From: Monarcha castaneiventris obscurior
Taxonomy: Eukaryota > Chordata > Aves > Passeriformes > Monarchidae
Length of the DNA stretch: 64,000 nucleotides
NCBI GenBank assembly: GCA_026261815.1
Contig: JAMPIT010000511.1
Coordinates: forward strand, 2,071,001-2,135,000
Direction of reading: 5' to 3'
Shown: one piece after another, positions 1-12,606 of the stretch
Layout of the letters: every line of letters begins with the position of its first letter
How positions within the stretch are numbered: the stretch's first letter is position 1
The notes under the pieces: generated by a model
Told to the model about the DNA's origin: nothing
Database searches by the model: none
The model's input: the letters and a program-made list of their open reading frames with translations, nothing else
Program-made: the position numbers and the translations under genes

Positions 1-711
1 TTCCCAGCACAAAATCCAATGCTGCCCTTTCCCAGACACCCTTCCCAGGCTGCACACGGTGATTTCACCAGCTAATCCCGGGCAAGTGCTGAACCATTGT
101 CTGCCCAGCGCTGAGCTAGGATATTATGGCTGGGAAAACATCCTTCCGATCTGCAAGCTATGTGAACAGAACTTGTTTAAAATAGCTACTTTGACAAACA
201 AACAGAGCCAGCTCCGTTTCCATCAGGATCTCCCCTCCTCAAATATCAACATTTGCGTTTCGGTAACAGGAGATGGCCTTTGGAGCAACCACAGCCGAGG
301 CCATGCGGCTCCTCACCAGCTTTGCTGGCAAAGGGCAGGAGCAAGGATGATGCTGAACTGCCAATTTGGGCAGTGACAGAATCCCTGGTGCCCCAGTGAG
401 GCCCTGCCAGCAGCCACTCTCCCTGCCTGGATCGTGGCCCCACAGTGGCCAGAGGCACCTCAGGCACCTCAGGAAGGGGCTGGTGTTCCTGGGTGCATTC
501 CCTGGGATGGAAAGGAGCATCGCTGTCAGAAAGCCCGTGAACCACAAAGCATCCCGAGGACAGACTTTGAAGCCCACATTGTTTTCATTTGGATGTTATT
601 ATTAAAAAAGTCACTTGCGTGTTTTCTGGTAAAATGGTTTGCTGCAATGTTTCATGTTCTCCTCCCACTCCAAGATGAACCCGATGGGAGCATACATGGG
701 GCCTGACTGTG
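1..711. other. Intergenic sequence, no gene seen
   Basis: Non-repetitive sequence with no open frame resembling a known protein, and no clear promoter or splice-site pair. It lies about 26 kb upstream of the RSPO1 start codon. In human the next gene beyond RSPO1 (C1orf109) is tens of kilobases away, so an empty stretch here fits the known layout (recalled, not searched). Confidence 0.6.
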
Positions 712-810
712 GGGATGGGATGGGATGGGATGGGATGGGATGGGATGGGATGGGATGGGATGGGATGGGATGGGATGGGATGGGATGGGATGGGATGGGA
801 TGGGATGGGA
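712..810. repeat. Pentanucleotide microsatellite (GGGAT)n
   Basis: A perfect tandem array of GGGAT covering 99 bp, about 19.8 copies, with no interruption. The open frames across it (for example His-Pro-Ile-Pro-Ser repeats on the minus strand) are produced by the repeat and are not genes. Runs of three G every five bases on the plus strand could fold as a G-quadruplex. Confidence 0.98.
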
Positions 811-3800
811 GGTAGTTGTCTCATCAAAAACCTCTGCAAGTGACCAGGGTGGAGGTGGGGATGACATCCTGGGCATCATGATCTTATCAGGCCTAGTTGA
901 TGCTGGGTGCCCAACCTGCCATCTCCCAGAGCAGGGCTGAAGCTGAAAAAGGGTAGGAGCTCTCTGGGTTTCCAGTAGCCTTGCTGCAGGCAGTGCAAAG
1001 GCAAAGGGAAGAAGTTCTGTGGAAGAAGAAGAAGGTCTGGTGGCTGGATTAGTGTGCAGCCACTGCTACTGCTCAGGAGGCTGTGGGGTTGGGCCACCCA
1101 CCTGGCAGCACAGCCCTGCATGACCAGCAGAGCTGTCCCCATGGGCAGGGCTATGCTGCAGAGCTGTGTGCCACGGTGCTGCAGAGAATCGGGTTGTATC
1201 TAGAGGTGTTTGATAAAGCCAAACAGTTAGGCTCGTCCAAAAATGAAGCAGCATGGCATTGGGACAGCAAGGAACCTAGAAGTGCTGCCACTGCCTCTCC
1301 AAGACAGTTCTTGAGAGGAAAGGGTGTCCTCTGCTTTGGAAATCACTTTCTCTGGCTTTTAAACCCAGAGGATCCCTGCTTAGCTGGAAACTACCCCTCC
1401 AACAGAGAAAATTAATAATGTCCCAAACACAGTGTGAGAAGCAGCAAGAAGGCCAGCTGGAAGCAGCCTGAGTCCTCTCGGATCCAGGGCCAAGTTCCAT
1501 TTCGCATGACATCAGTGGGTGCTTTGACTGTGATGCCAAAGTAACCAAGGTCTGTCCCGGGTGCAGACAGCTGCCTTCATGGAGAGGAGAAAATCCAGGC
1601 CTCAGGATGGTGCTCCCAGTGCAAACGGTTCCCTCCCTGCTCCTTGTTTTTAGGGATTTGGAGTGTATTGCCCTGAGCCACTGTGCAGGCTGGTCTGTCC
1701 CCAAGCTGTCATGGGGAGAGTGGGATCCACCAGGCCTGTGCAGTCCCATAGCCCAGAGAGCCCCAGCGAAGAGGAGCTGGTTTGGGACTGGGCATCCCCC
1801 TGCCTCTTCTGTTGCTGACCACAGGTGGCAGCCCCAAGGGGCTAGGGAAAACAAGGGGGCTGGCTTGGGGGTGGTGGGTGATTGTGTGGAAAGTCCCTTT
1901 GCCCTTGGGTGAGGGCGAGCGTGGCCATGGGAGATGCTTTCAGCCCTGGGGACTGGGCATGGACTGGCAGAGAGCTGTCCCCAGGGCCTCTCATCCACCC
2001 AGACCAGTGACAGGACAGGACCCTCACTGAAGGAAATCATTTGACTCCAGTAACAGCCCTTGGGGACAGCTCCTGCTGGGGTCAGTGCCCTGTGGGTGAC
2101 ACTGTGTGCGTAGCCCATGCAAAGCACAGCAGCCCAGGATGGATGTGGGCAGCCTGCTCCTTCCCAAGCTGAGATGGCAGCACCATCCCTGCAGACACTG
2201 TGAAGTGATACAGCAGAGTGAAGAGAGGCCTGGGGATAGCCAGGGGGCACCACCATCCTCAGCTGCAGTTGTGTGTCAGGGATGGTCCCTGCTCATCTTG
2301 GGTATCTCAGCTCCCTGCACCCCTCTCCACTGCAGCACCAGTCCTTCAGGCCCAGTTCACCGTGTGGTATGGGGCCATTCCTCCTGGGACTGAGCAGGGC
2401 AGAACGGGTAACTGGCAGAGGTTCAACACAGCTCCTCTGAGTCCCTCCCTGCGCAGCTCTCAGGCTCCAGCACAGCCAGGCAGCCTTGCCACGAGCTGGG
2501 GAGGCCTCGCACCATGCGCTGCCTCCCCTGCCAGCAGCGTTCAGGTTACACTTGACATAGTGAAGTGGCAGCAAAATGGATTTAATTTATTTACTTTTTA
2601 AATGCAACGGTGGAAAACAAAACATGTTGCAAAAGTTGTTTGTCTCATACCAGCTCTGCACAGACCCACTGCAGAAGGAGTGGCTCCTGGCAGCTCAGCT
2701 CTTCGGAGACTGGCGATTGCTGGGCTGACACGCTTTGCCAAGGACCAGATGGCTGCTGGAGACACCCTCCCTCCCTAGGGGCTGTGCTGGGCATGGCCAG
2801 GCCTTGGACCAGGCCAGCTCCCTGGCCAGGGTGCCTGTGACCACAGGGGCTCCTGGGACCACTGGGCTGCAGACCCGGTGCCAGGAAGAGCCCGACCAAA
2901 TGGTGAGGAAGAGGTGCTGTCAGTGGGGGGCAAGCTCCTGCCCACCCTCCAGCAGTGCCCTTGAGCTGTTCTGCCCCATGCCTGCTGCCTTCCAGACCAG
3001 GGGCAGGGACAAAGAGGGAGTACGCCTGTCCAGTACCTCTGGGGAGAAGGGGCACCCACCAATGCAGCTGGCACCTCCTCAGGTGGGACAGAGCATGTGG
3101 ATGAGGTGGGAGCCATTGGCAGGGCTCACCCATCCCACCAGCAGTGGGGCAGCCACTCTGGTGAGGGGCTCAGCAGCGGCGGGGCTGGGGGTGGTGTGTC
3201 CAGAGAGCCCAGCCCCATGATGCACCCTGAGGCACCAACCCCCTTGGTCCAAACCTTCCCGTGGCACCATCAGCACTCAAAATTTATGAGGGACCACCAA
3301 GCCTGGGCATTGTCAAGCACCTAATTGAAAACACTGTAAAGGCAACACGGCAACATGGCCTGCGAGCCGATGCTGATGGCCACCCAGGTGCCTCGTGGCA
3401 CCCGGGGTCCCAGCACAGCATAGCTGGCATACAGTGGTGGTGCCAGGCCAGGATCCCACTTGATGGGCAGTGCTTGGCTCTGGGTCCATACCTGTCAGGC
3501 ATCTGTGGAAAGGGGAGACGCCCCAGGGAAACCTCCCACAGATGTGCTGCCTACCACGCAGGAGGGTGCTCTTTCCCAGAACTTTGGTTAGGAGATACTC
3601 ATGAGTTAATTAATTCTTGAGTTTTTAAGCAGAGACATATTTATGAGTCCTGTAAGAGGCTGGGGCCCAGAGAGACATTTCTTTATTCTTTCTCCAGCTC
3701 AGCTGAAGGAAACCATAAGGGGAAAGAGCGACTGAGCCACGAAAGCATGGAAGATGGACTTCAGGCTGGTGATGGGGAAACAAACCCCAACTTGCCAGGG

Positions 3801-6800
3801 TGGGAACAGCGGCCAAATGACTGCTCCTTTCCCTCTCCTTTGTATCCTCATCCTTTGTCTACACTTGGTCAATGGGTGCTGGGGTATCTCCAGTTTGAAG
3901 TGCAGATGTGAAGCCCAAATGGGATTTGAGTACCCACCATGAACCTCTCCAGCTCCTTCAACTGGAAGGAAGATGTCATAGTCTCATTTGTCCCCTTCCC
4001 TGACACCTGTGGGGAGCACTGGCCCCAGAATTCCAGTTCCCCATGCCAAGGGCATGTGACAGGCTTTTGTGTCAGGAAATGTAGGACATGGCTGTAAGCA
4101 AGTGGAAGTTGCTGTTGGTGCCAGCAGCCCAGGGACCAGAGCGCAGCAGTGCTGAGAACATCAGCCAAGGCACCAATGTAAAACCAAGAGTGGAAGACAC
4201 ATACACTGTGCTTTTGTTGGGCTCTGCTGCATCCCAAGCAGCTGAGAAAATGCGTGATGGGGACAACCAGATGCCTTCCTGGTCAGGGCACATTTTTCCA
4301 GGCTAAAAGCTTGGAACAGAGGCTATTTTGCTTTACCCCTTTCCTCAGAGTGAGCTGCTTATGGCATTCCCTGTCTCTCTGCAATCACCAGTTTATCTAT
4401 CCACCTCAGATGATGCTTCCTCAGCTTTACTGCGCATCTTGGCCAATAGCGGTGGAGAAATGTGGCCACCACATGTTGGCAGCAATTGAATCCTGGGCAC
4501 ATTTTTTCTCTGCGCAGCCTTTAAGCTGTGGGAACCATTTCAAAGGAAACCATTCCCCCTATAACATGTTTGTGATCTGAAGATGTCTATTTAGATGGCA
4601 GCCCGGCATTAATTTAGCAATTCACTACAGAGTTTGGCGTGATGTTTAAAGCACTAAAATAAATTGTGGTGAAGTAGTTTCCCTCAAACCAGATTGTGTG
4701 GTTTACATTATTTGTCAACCTTAAGTACAACTGGCATGTTTGTATCACTCATGCAAAGCCCTATTGTGCCTCTCTAGAAGGGGGAAGAATCCACACAGAA
4801 ATGCATCCAAGTTCCTGCCCCGGCAGTTTCATGTCCCTGGGAGATCTGCCCTGGAGGCACGCAGCCCAACCGGCTGGAAGAGAGCCTGGGCCTTCCTCAG
4901 GATGATGGGTGTTAAGTGCAGGCTCATATAGGTTATATTACAAAGGGCTGATTTAATCAGAGGCAGATTCATGCTCTCTGCCTGCAGTGCCTAAACTCCA
5001 CCGAGCCACGATGGGTTCGACACACACACGCGAGCGCACACCCGCACGTTGCCATGAGAACCGGGCTGTGGGGTAACCTGGACGGCTGCTCGCCCATCGA
5101 GGAGGGTGCTCACGGCCAGCACCGGTGACAGCCTGCCCTGCTGCCCCACCGCTCGTGGCCTCTTGCCCTGCCCGATGTGCCCAGGGTACGGTCGTGGCCA
5201 GGAACAGGAGGGAGGGAAGGAACAGGTGAGGGAAGGCTGCCCCGAGCTTCTCGGGAGCCCGACGGAGATCTGAGTCTGCCTTCTGGCAGCTCCTCTCTCT
5301 CCGAGGGGCTGATTTGATGATATTCCAAGCATGCAGACAGCCAAGGGGAGCCGGGACGGGCTGCAGGCTGCCGGCCTCACGCAGGGGACACCTGGAGAGG
5401 TGTTCATCTCTGTCCAGGTTGAGATGTTGCCCCAGCCTGGCTGGAGCACCAGGCACCACTGCGGGGTCCGCTGTCGCTCCGGCCGTGCCTGGCTGTCCCT
5501 GCTGTCCTTAGCTGCCGGTGATCCATGCTCCGTGGGGACGGGTGCGGGGTCAAGCGGGGACAGCACGGCGGCACTTTCGCCAGCGCCGCCGGGAGCAGGT
5601 TGGCGGGGCGTGCTGTGGTGTTGCGCCTGCCTCTGGGCGAGCAGGCGGGATTTCGTCTGTGATCTCAGTGCTTTATCCCTTCCTTCCCTTCTCTCAGTCG
5701 CTGCAGCCAGAGAAATCCCCGGATGGCTGTCACAGCTCTCCGCACACAAGCCGGCTGGCAGCGCCGAGGGTGTTTCATTCCTCCACCTCCCAGCGACTCC
5801 CCGATGCCAGAAGAGCCGTCCTGCGGGAAGCGGCCGAGGCACTGACACAATTGCACTCGCACATCTCTTCCAGCCGCCGGCAGCTGTCGCAGGGTCCCAG
5901 CTGACGGTTCTCCCTGCCCCAGTGAGCCCACACCCCGGGACGTCGGGACCATGGGGCAGGTTTGCTCTGCAGTATAGAGGCTCCCTCCCCTCCTCCTGGA
6001 TGGTGTCATCACAAGCCCTTGGGATCTCTGTCCAGTGACCGAGGTTCTGCTGTTCCACTCTTCCCGCCCGCCCCCCCCAACCCCTCTAAGTCCCCCTCCC
6101 TCCCCCTGCCCCCTCCTCTGCAGGTCTCTGGGCCCTACTTGAAGCATGTTCCCCACAGTGCCTCCAGAGCAGCTTGGTAGGCGTGTGACTTCCATGTTCT
6201 CCTCGCAGGAACTCCTCAGCTGCATTTCTTCTGCAGCATTTCTGAATTGTAAGAGACACCCAATTTTCTGGAAATTAAATTGAGACAACCAAAAGCTCTG
6301 TTGGTCCCCAGAGCCGCCTGTGCTCTGGCCATGGACATGATTGTGCTTTCACTGGGTGATGGTAGAAACTCCTTCGCTCGAATGGGAATTCCAAGGGACG
6401 AGCAGAAGCCGAGCCAGGCTGGGCAGATATGCGGCAGCACCGGCTGCAGCCCGTGGATGCAGACGCCCGTCCCCTCTTGTCCCAGGTACCCGGACAGCGC
6501 CAGTTCTCGGCAGTGCGTGTCGATGAGACACTGCCCAGAAGGGCTGCACAAAAGCTCCCAGCCACGGCATTAAGTAATTGTCACATTTTTCTTCTGTAAG
6601 GATTAACGTTCCTGCTAACCTTGCAAACCTTCATTGAGCCATTGTCACCCCCCGAAACGCGGCACAATCGCCAAGGGATTAGGGTGTCTGCGGAGCAGCC
6701 TGTCCTCGCTATTGTGTGCTCCCGGTGGGGGGAGGAAATCCTGCGACATCAGCCGATGAGTCCCTGCGGCGGGGACGCCAAATTCACTGCCGGCCGGGCA

Positions 6801-9700
6801 CATGGCAGCCCCCGGGGATCCGGGGGCCGAACGCCTGCGGTGGCACCTGGGAGCTGTGTCTGCAGCGGGTGGGTGGCCGGGAACCTGGCTGGGCTGATGG
6901 CACCCGCCCTCGGGGCTGCCCTCCCAGCACGGGAAGCTCCTGCCCTGGGCGCCAGGGAACCAGGCAGTCCCCAGCCCTGTCCCCTCCGGGCAGCAGGTCT
7001 TCCCTCTCAGCTTTGCCAGTGACTGGGTTCTTGGGTGCTGAGGAAACCCCATAAAAATTTAACAGGAAATACAGAGCCATAAAGGGAAGTTCCTGGCATT
7101 TTTGTCAGCTGTCGGCAGTGCCCGCTGTGTGCGCTGTGCTCAGGCACCTGGCAGTCACAGAGGGACTGTGGCCAGGCCAAGCTGGATTAGCAGCTCATTC
7201 CCAAAGCCCTCCCTTTGGAGCAAGAGCAGATGAGCATGGCAGCAGCACAGACCGATGTTCTTGGGAACAGGACTCCAGATTCTGCAGAGCTCGGGCTTGC
7301 AGACAGGCAGGACAGGCAGAAGCTGTGTTGCAAGGATGCAAGAGGAAAAAGGAATGCTAAAGCAAACCCAAGATTTATGCATGTAGGTCCCAGGAGGGTC
7401 CTACAGAGCTTATAAATGACAATACATATTGTCGTTCCAACCCCCATGCTCAGTAGCAAAGGAAAAGGAGTGGGAAGTGTCTCCAGCGCTGGGGCCATTG
7501 CACAACAAAAGAGAATGGAAAACAACCTCATCTGCTTCTCAGCATCTGGGCGCTGCATCAGCATCCCTACTCCCATGGCGCTTTCCCAAGAGACAGAACC
7601 ATCCCTTCTAGAGAGCTATGGGGAGGATGAGGACAGGAGAGTCCTGAGTGTGGTGCTCAGAGAGCAGAGCCTGGCATCCTTCTGTTGTGGCCAGTTTGGA
7701 CTGCTCAACCAGCAAAAATCAAGCTCCAGCCCTCTGCTCCATGCGAATAAGGACTCTTCCAACCCAGACAAAGCGAAGTCTCCGTCATGAATGTCTCTGA
7801 GTCCTGCAGGTGTTCATTTCTGGAAAAGAGTTGGAACAGGCTTATGGGGAGGCTGGGCTGGGGCTGGTCTCCTGCAGACCTGCACCAAGAGGATCTGTCA
7901 TGCCAGATGCGGCATCTGGATGCCTCTGCCCAGCAGAATCTGGACTTGCCAGCCCTTTGGCAGGGCACTCAGTGTTTGGAAGCCAGGATTGTTACTGCTG
8001 TGCAGTGGGATTTCATGGCAGTTTTTCATAAGCTTTGCACGTGTTTGATAGTACAATTAGGAACTGAATCTCCTCACAAGTGACAGCAGTCTGGCTGCCT
8101 GGGGCCTGCTGGGGTTTGAGAGGAAAGATGTCCATTTACATTCAGAAACTCTCTGTACCCACTGGGCACATGGGGACAATTTGGCTTCTCTTCTCTGGCA
8201 TCATGGCAGGGGAAGGGCTTCTCCCTCTGCCTTGAGGATGTACAGGTGATCGCACATGGAAAAAGAGCACTCCTAAAACCAGACAGCAACCTGGAGTTCC
8301 TCTGCTAAATCCTGCAGCGGGAACTTTCCCTAGACACCTCTGCTGAAGGCAATAAATGGGTTTTGAATTTTGATCTCTTTTGCTTCATCAGGAGTAACTT
8401 TGAGAAACAAGTCCTGCAGTCAGGCTCTTCTTGGTCTCATCTCCTGAGGCTGAAATGAGCCCCCATGGACAAGGAAGGGCAGTTGAGGGTGCTCAGCATC
8501 GCCCTGTGCTTCTGTGGGGCTTCTTCTTGTTGAATGCTCCTCAGATCACACCTTCTGTTCCATCAGTGTCCATTTCCAAAAAGCAGGTGGTGACTATGGT
8601 GACCAGGATCCATCCCGAGACACCTAGAAGAGATGCTGATCTTCAGAAGGCAGCAGCAGATGGGCTTAGTGCCCGTTGAAAATTAGGCTCTGACTGTATA
8701 CACTGTCCATAAAACACAAGCAGCTGCAAAATTCTCAGTCTTCCAAAGGTAGGAGGTGGTGATGCCTACGCTTCACTGTCCTGGCTTGTTCTGCGTGGGG
8801 CAGATTGCGGCCACGCACACACAACGGCTGCAGTGAAACCGGGAAAGTTTCACTGGATTAATTTTTCACCAGAAAAGGTTGTGAGGTCCAGGATGAGTGT
8901 ACCACCTCGGGAGCAAAAGTCGGCTGATGCCAGCGCAGCCACCATCAGGGCGGTCCAAGCCACCGCAGTCTCCGCTTGCACTAGCTCAGCGTGACCCATG
9001 GCTATTGGCTATTCCGGAGATGATTTCCATGCGGACTTTTTTTTTGGTAAAAACGTTGAACAATTCTGGTTTCATCGCCCCCCCCATGTGGAGCGGGAAA
9101 AATTTTGAAATCTTGAACATTTTTGAGGGCTTAAAAACAATTTCCCACCCAGTTATAGCCACCAGTCTCACCAGGATGTGTTTGAAAACCCTCCAGCAGG
9201 AGCTGAGCAGAGCTGGTCTCAGCTGGATACCACTCTCAACGAGAAATGCCGTGGCAAAGGGTCATGTTTCTTCAGAAAAAAAGTATCTTCAATAGCTCAG
9301 GAAGTTATTAGTGTCTGCTAACAATAAGAGCTTTGGATTGATTCAATAGATGCTCATTTTAATTGTAAAATGCCAGTAATGAGAAATGTGCCATCCAATG
9401 ACTCATTTTTCCCTTGTAAAAATTATTGGACATTTTTATTAGTTTTACAAATGACAGGACCTCGTATTTCTGAGAACACTTTATACAAGCCTTGCACAAG
9501 CCCACTCTCATAAAAGCGTGTCTGTGGTGACATCCAGAGCCACAAGAAGGGGAGCGGTAGAAAGGCCCAAAGTGGTGAGGACAGCCCACAAGTGGAACTG
9601 GCAGGACCGAACCCCAAGAGGGTGGGAAGGGGTGGATACAGCACCGAAGACATGAGTCCCGGCACTCCTTCCCAGCAGTGCCTTTCTGGAGAGGCACGGG
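811..9700. other. Intergenic sequence with GC-rich patches, no gene seen
   Basis: No coding exon was recognised on either strand. CpG-richer patches occur at about 5.0-6.0 kb and 6.65-7.0 kb, and AT-rich patches at about 4.56-4.74 kb and 9.26-9.49 kb. An RFX-like X-box sits at 5048-5061. The longest open frames (1276-2256 minus and 4991-6058 minus) are low-complexity translations of GC-rich DNA and match nothing I know. The stretch probably holds distal regulatory DNA for RSPO1 or the next gene upstream. Confidence 0.55.
5048..5061. promoter_or_regulatory. RFX X-box-like motif
   Basis: GTTGCCATGAGAAC fits the X-box consensus RYYNYYWWRRNRAC at all 14 positions. It lies at the edge of a GC-rich patch (5.0-6.0 kb) and not next to a recognised gene. 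Consensus matches also occur by chance, so function is only a possibility. Confidence 0.3.
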
Positions 9701-10200
9701 GCAGGCAGGGGGATGGGTGCCAGTCGGCGCCCGGAGGTCTGCCCGGCGCGGAGCCCCGGCGCGGGGCCGCGGCGCTGAGCGGCCGCCTGGGCGGGCGATG
9801 TGCGGGGCGCAGGGAGGGCAGGAGCCAGCCCCGGCCGAGCAGAGCTGAGCCAGGTAAGCGCCGTCCCACGGCACCGGGCAGAGCGGGACCACGGAACCTC
9901 CTCCTGCGCTCCCATGGAGACGCTGCTTCGCGCCGCTAAGACAGCGTCCGGCGTGATCCATCCTGGCGTTATCTGCGCTGGAGACAGCCGGGCCCCGGTG
10001 CGCGGTGAGCGCAGAGCTCTCCTGCCCTTGGTTTGCGAGAAACATGATAAGGGGTCAAGCGCGGCCAGGGAGACGGGGCAGGGACACCGGGACATCCCGG
10101 AGCAGCCCGGCTGCAGGAGCAGCGCTGGTGGACTGCGGCTGGACGGGCTGGAGGGGAGGGCCGGCAGCAGCTCCTCCTGCTCCAGAGAACTGCAGAGCTG
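9700..10200 (+). promoter_or_regulatory. CpG island with a splice donor; possible distal first exon of RSPO1
   Basis: A dense CpG island (densest at about 9720-9860) stands out from its surroundings. Within it, 9851-9859 reads CAGGTAAGC, an excellent plus-strand donor with the exon ending at 9853. No long in-frame coding sequence precedes it that looks like a known protein, so a non-coding first exon is the simplest reading. RSPO1, about 17 kb downstream on the same strand, is the nearest candidate gene, and human RSPO1 also has upstream non-coding exons. The assignment is inference; the island could belong to an unannotated lncRNA. Confidence 0.4.
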
Positions 10201-12483
10201 CTTTGTCCAGACTGTGCTCTTTTAAAAAATCCAAGCGATTTCCCATGGAGAATTAATTTGCATAAGGGGAAAAAAAGTCGTTTTAGAGAATTTGTCATTT
10301 CAGCATTTCGTTTCTCCTCCCTTGCTGACATTATTTGTATTTTTGTTTACATCTCCTCATGAAAAGTCATCTGTGACTCTGCATAGTGTACCCGTGAGCT
10401 GGCATGATATGACATAATGCAAGAACTGAGATAGCCCAACACTTCTATTTCAGTTTGGAGGATATTTTAAACTTTATGTTATCCAGGAAATTTCTGAAAT
10501 ATTTGTCTTCATTCCAAGCCAGAATGAAAACAATTTTTGAAATGTTGGAAGTTCCCGTGAAACAAGTAGCGAGAGCTTCCAGCTCCACCACCGTGCGTGA
10601 CAGGGCAGCTGGTGGAGAGGCCCAGCCTTTTGCAGGAGAGTGGCAGTGAGCACTGGAGAGCAGGGAATGAGTTTCTGTGTGCCAGGACATCCCAGGAGGG
10701 ATCTGTGGTCACTTTACAATCCCTCTCTGGTTTGTGGGGCACCAGTCTAGAGAGGGAGAGTCTCAGCGGGGCTGCAGGCAGGAGCCTGCTCCGAGCCACC
10801 AGCCCCAAAGCTGCATTTGCCAAGGCCGAGCTGCTGTGGGATAGGCAGGGCTCTGTGGGGGCCGCAGGAAGCCAGGGTCCACATGTCCCTGTGTCTGGGT
10901 GGAAAGTGCTATCAGGTTCCCAGTCTTTGCCTTTGCCTCTGTGCTGAAGACGCTCAATCCTCAGAGCTTTGTTTTGTGTACTCTGGGAACTGACAATTTG
11001 TAAAGACATGCTGCTGAGCTAATCCTCCATCAGCTCCTGGAGCAGAGGCCAGCTGGATCTGGCAGATCCCTCCCTTCTCCCACTTCAGCCTGCTAAAGCA
11101 GCGAGTGCCTGTAACCAGTAGCTCACAGGTTTTGACTTATACACAAAGCAGAGCAGCAGCTTTCCCAGCCGGCAGCCAGGACTGCACAAGGCACCTTGTC
11201 CTCTGCCAGCGCGGTGACCGCGGGGCGGCAATGCCAGCCGTGCCAGCGAGGTGTGTGCTCTGTGTGGGTCCTGGTGGTGATGCCAGCCTTCATGCTGAAC
11301 TCATCTTAGCTCTCCACGGGCCTCAGCCATTGCTATACCCTGAAGATGCTCTCAGGGAAGGAAGCTCTTTCCACAGCAGGGTATGCTGTTGTTGCACTCC
11401 ACAAGCTGATGCATCAGGGAAGTGATAAAATTAGGCTCTAAAAAAGACACCTTCCTCTTTGCATGCAGGAAATCTCACAAAGGGCAAAGGGCCAAGGGTC
11501 CCTCTTCCATCACCCCATGCACAGAGCTCACCCACAGCACAATGGGGTCTCCTGTGTTTGGGGGGCCCTGAGAAACTGTGGGCCCTGGGTGTCCATCAGA
11601 CTAGTCCCTGGAAAATGGGATCACCCAGCAACCCTCAGTGGGAAGGTACCAGTGCCATTGCTTGGCATGTACAAGGCCTCAGATTTCAGGAAAACGAATT
11701 TTTAAGCTATTTGGGGTCAGTCAGAGCAAATGAATTGCAGTTTCAGCAGCCACTTGGTCCTGGTTTAACCCTGGGAAAGCAACTGTGTTAAAAATATTTA
11801 CCTGATGAGGTAAACCATCAATATCCTTGAAACTTACATTAAAAAATACTGGACTAGAGCATCTTGTGGGTTTTTCTTTTTTCCCCTGCTGATTTGTTTC
11901 ACAATATGCCAGAAGCATGGCTTGAGTTAGGGCTTTGGCAGGGGCTTTTATCATGATTGATATAGTGGAGGATAGAAAAGAAATTTGGTTATCAGAGGAT
12001 GCCAGAACTCAACTTCCTAGCACATACATTCAATAATGCAAAAGTTCTCCTTTAAAGGTCTCCTTAGAACAAATCCCAGTCATCACAAAACTCATGGAGA
12101 TCTATTAAATTACATTTTAATAGTGGAGAACTCATTCCTGGGCCAGGCGCAGCAGTGAAAGTATGTTCTGTCTTAGGCAAAAGTAGCCTCATCTCCCATC
12201 AAAATTCTGAATGTTACCATGTGAAAAACTTTTTTGGAAATGAAACCCCAAAGCTCCCAGGGCAGAGGCACCATGAGAGACCACCCCACCACCTGCTCCA
12301 CTGCCCCACTGCTTCTCTGGCTGTCTTCTTGCTTCTCCTGCCCTGTGCTGGGATTGGTGTGCCTCCTGAAAAAGTTGGGCTCAACCCATCTCTTCCTCAT
12401 GTCGTCATCCTGTAGATATTGAAAATATATACAAATGCAGATGCAGGTGTCTAAAGTGTCTGGTGTGCGCACTTAGTGCTGCA

Positions 12484-12606
12484 GTGTGGGGTTATGGGGG
12501 GTGGTGATGCAGGGGTATGGGGGATGATGGGGGGTAATGAGGGTCAGTGATACAGGGTGATGTGGGGTGATGTGAGGTGATTCGGGGTGCTGATGTGGGG
12601 TGCAGG
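12484..12606. repeat. G-rich degenerate minisatellite
   Basis: A run of imperfect units of the type GGGGTGATG(T/C) (for example GGTGATGTGGGGTGATGTGA) covers about 120 bp. Units vary in length (10-14 bp), so it is an old or unstable array. No coding role. Confidence 0.6.

Noticed and set aside
652..879. Open frames with Ser-His-Pro-Ile-Pro repeats
   Set aside because: Direct translation of the GGGAT microsatellite.
1276..2256. 326-codon open frame on the minus strand
   Set aside because: Composition follows the GC-rich DNA. There is no recognisable domain, and several overlapping frames are equally open. No promoter or conserved peptide supports it.
4991..6058. 355-codon open frame on the minus strand
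   Set aside because: Open because of a CpG-rich patch with few stops; Arg/Pro/Gly-rich low complexity and unlike any known family.
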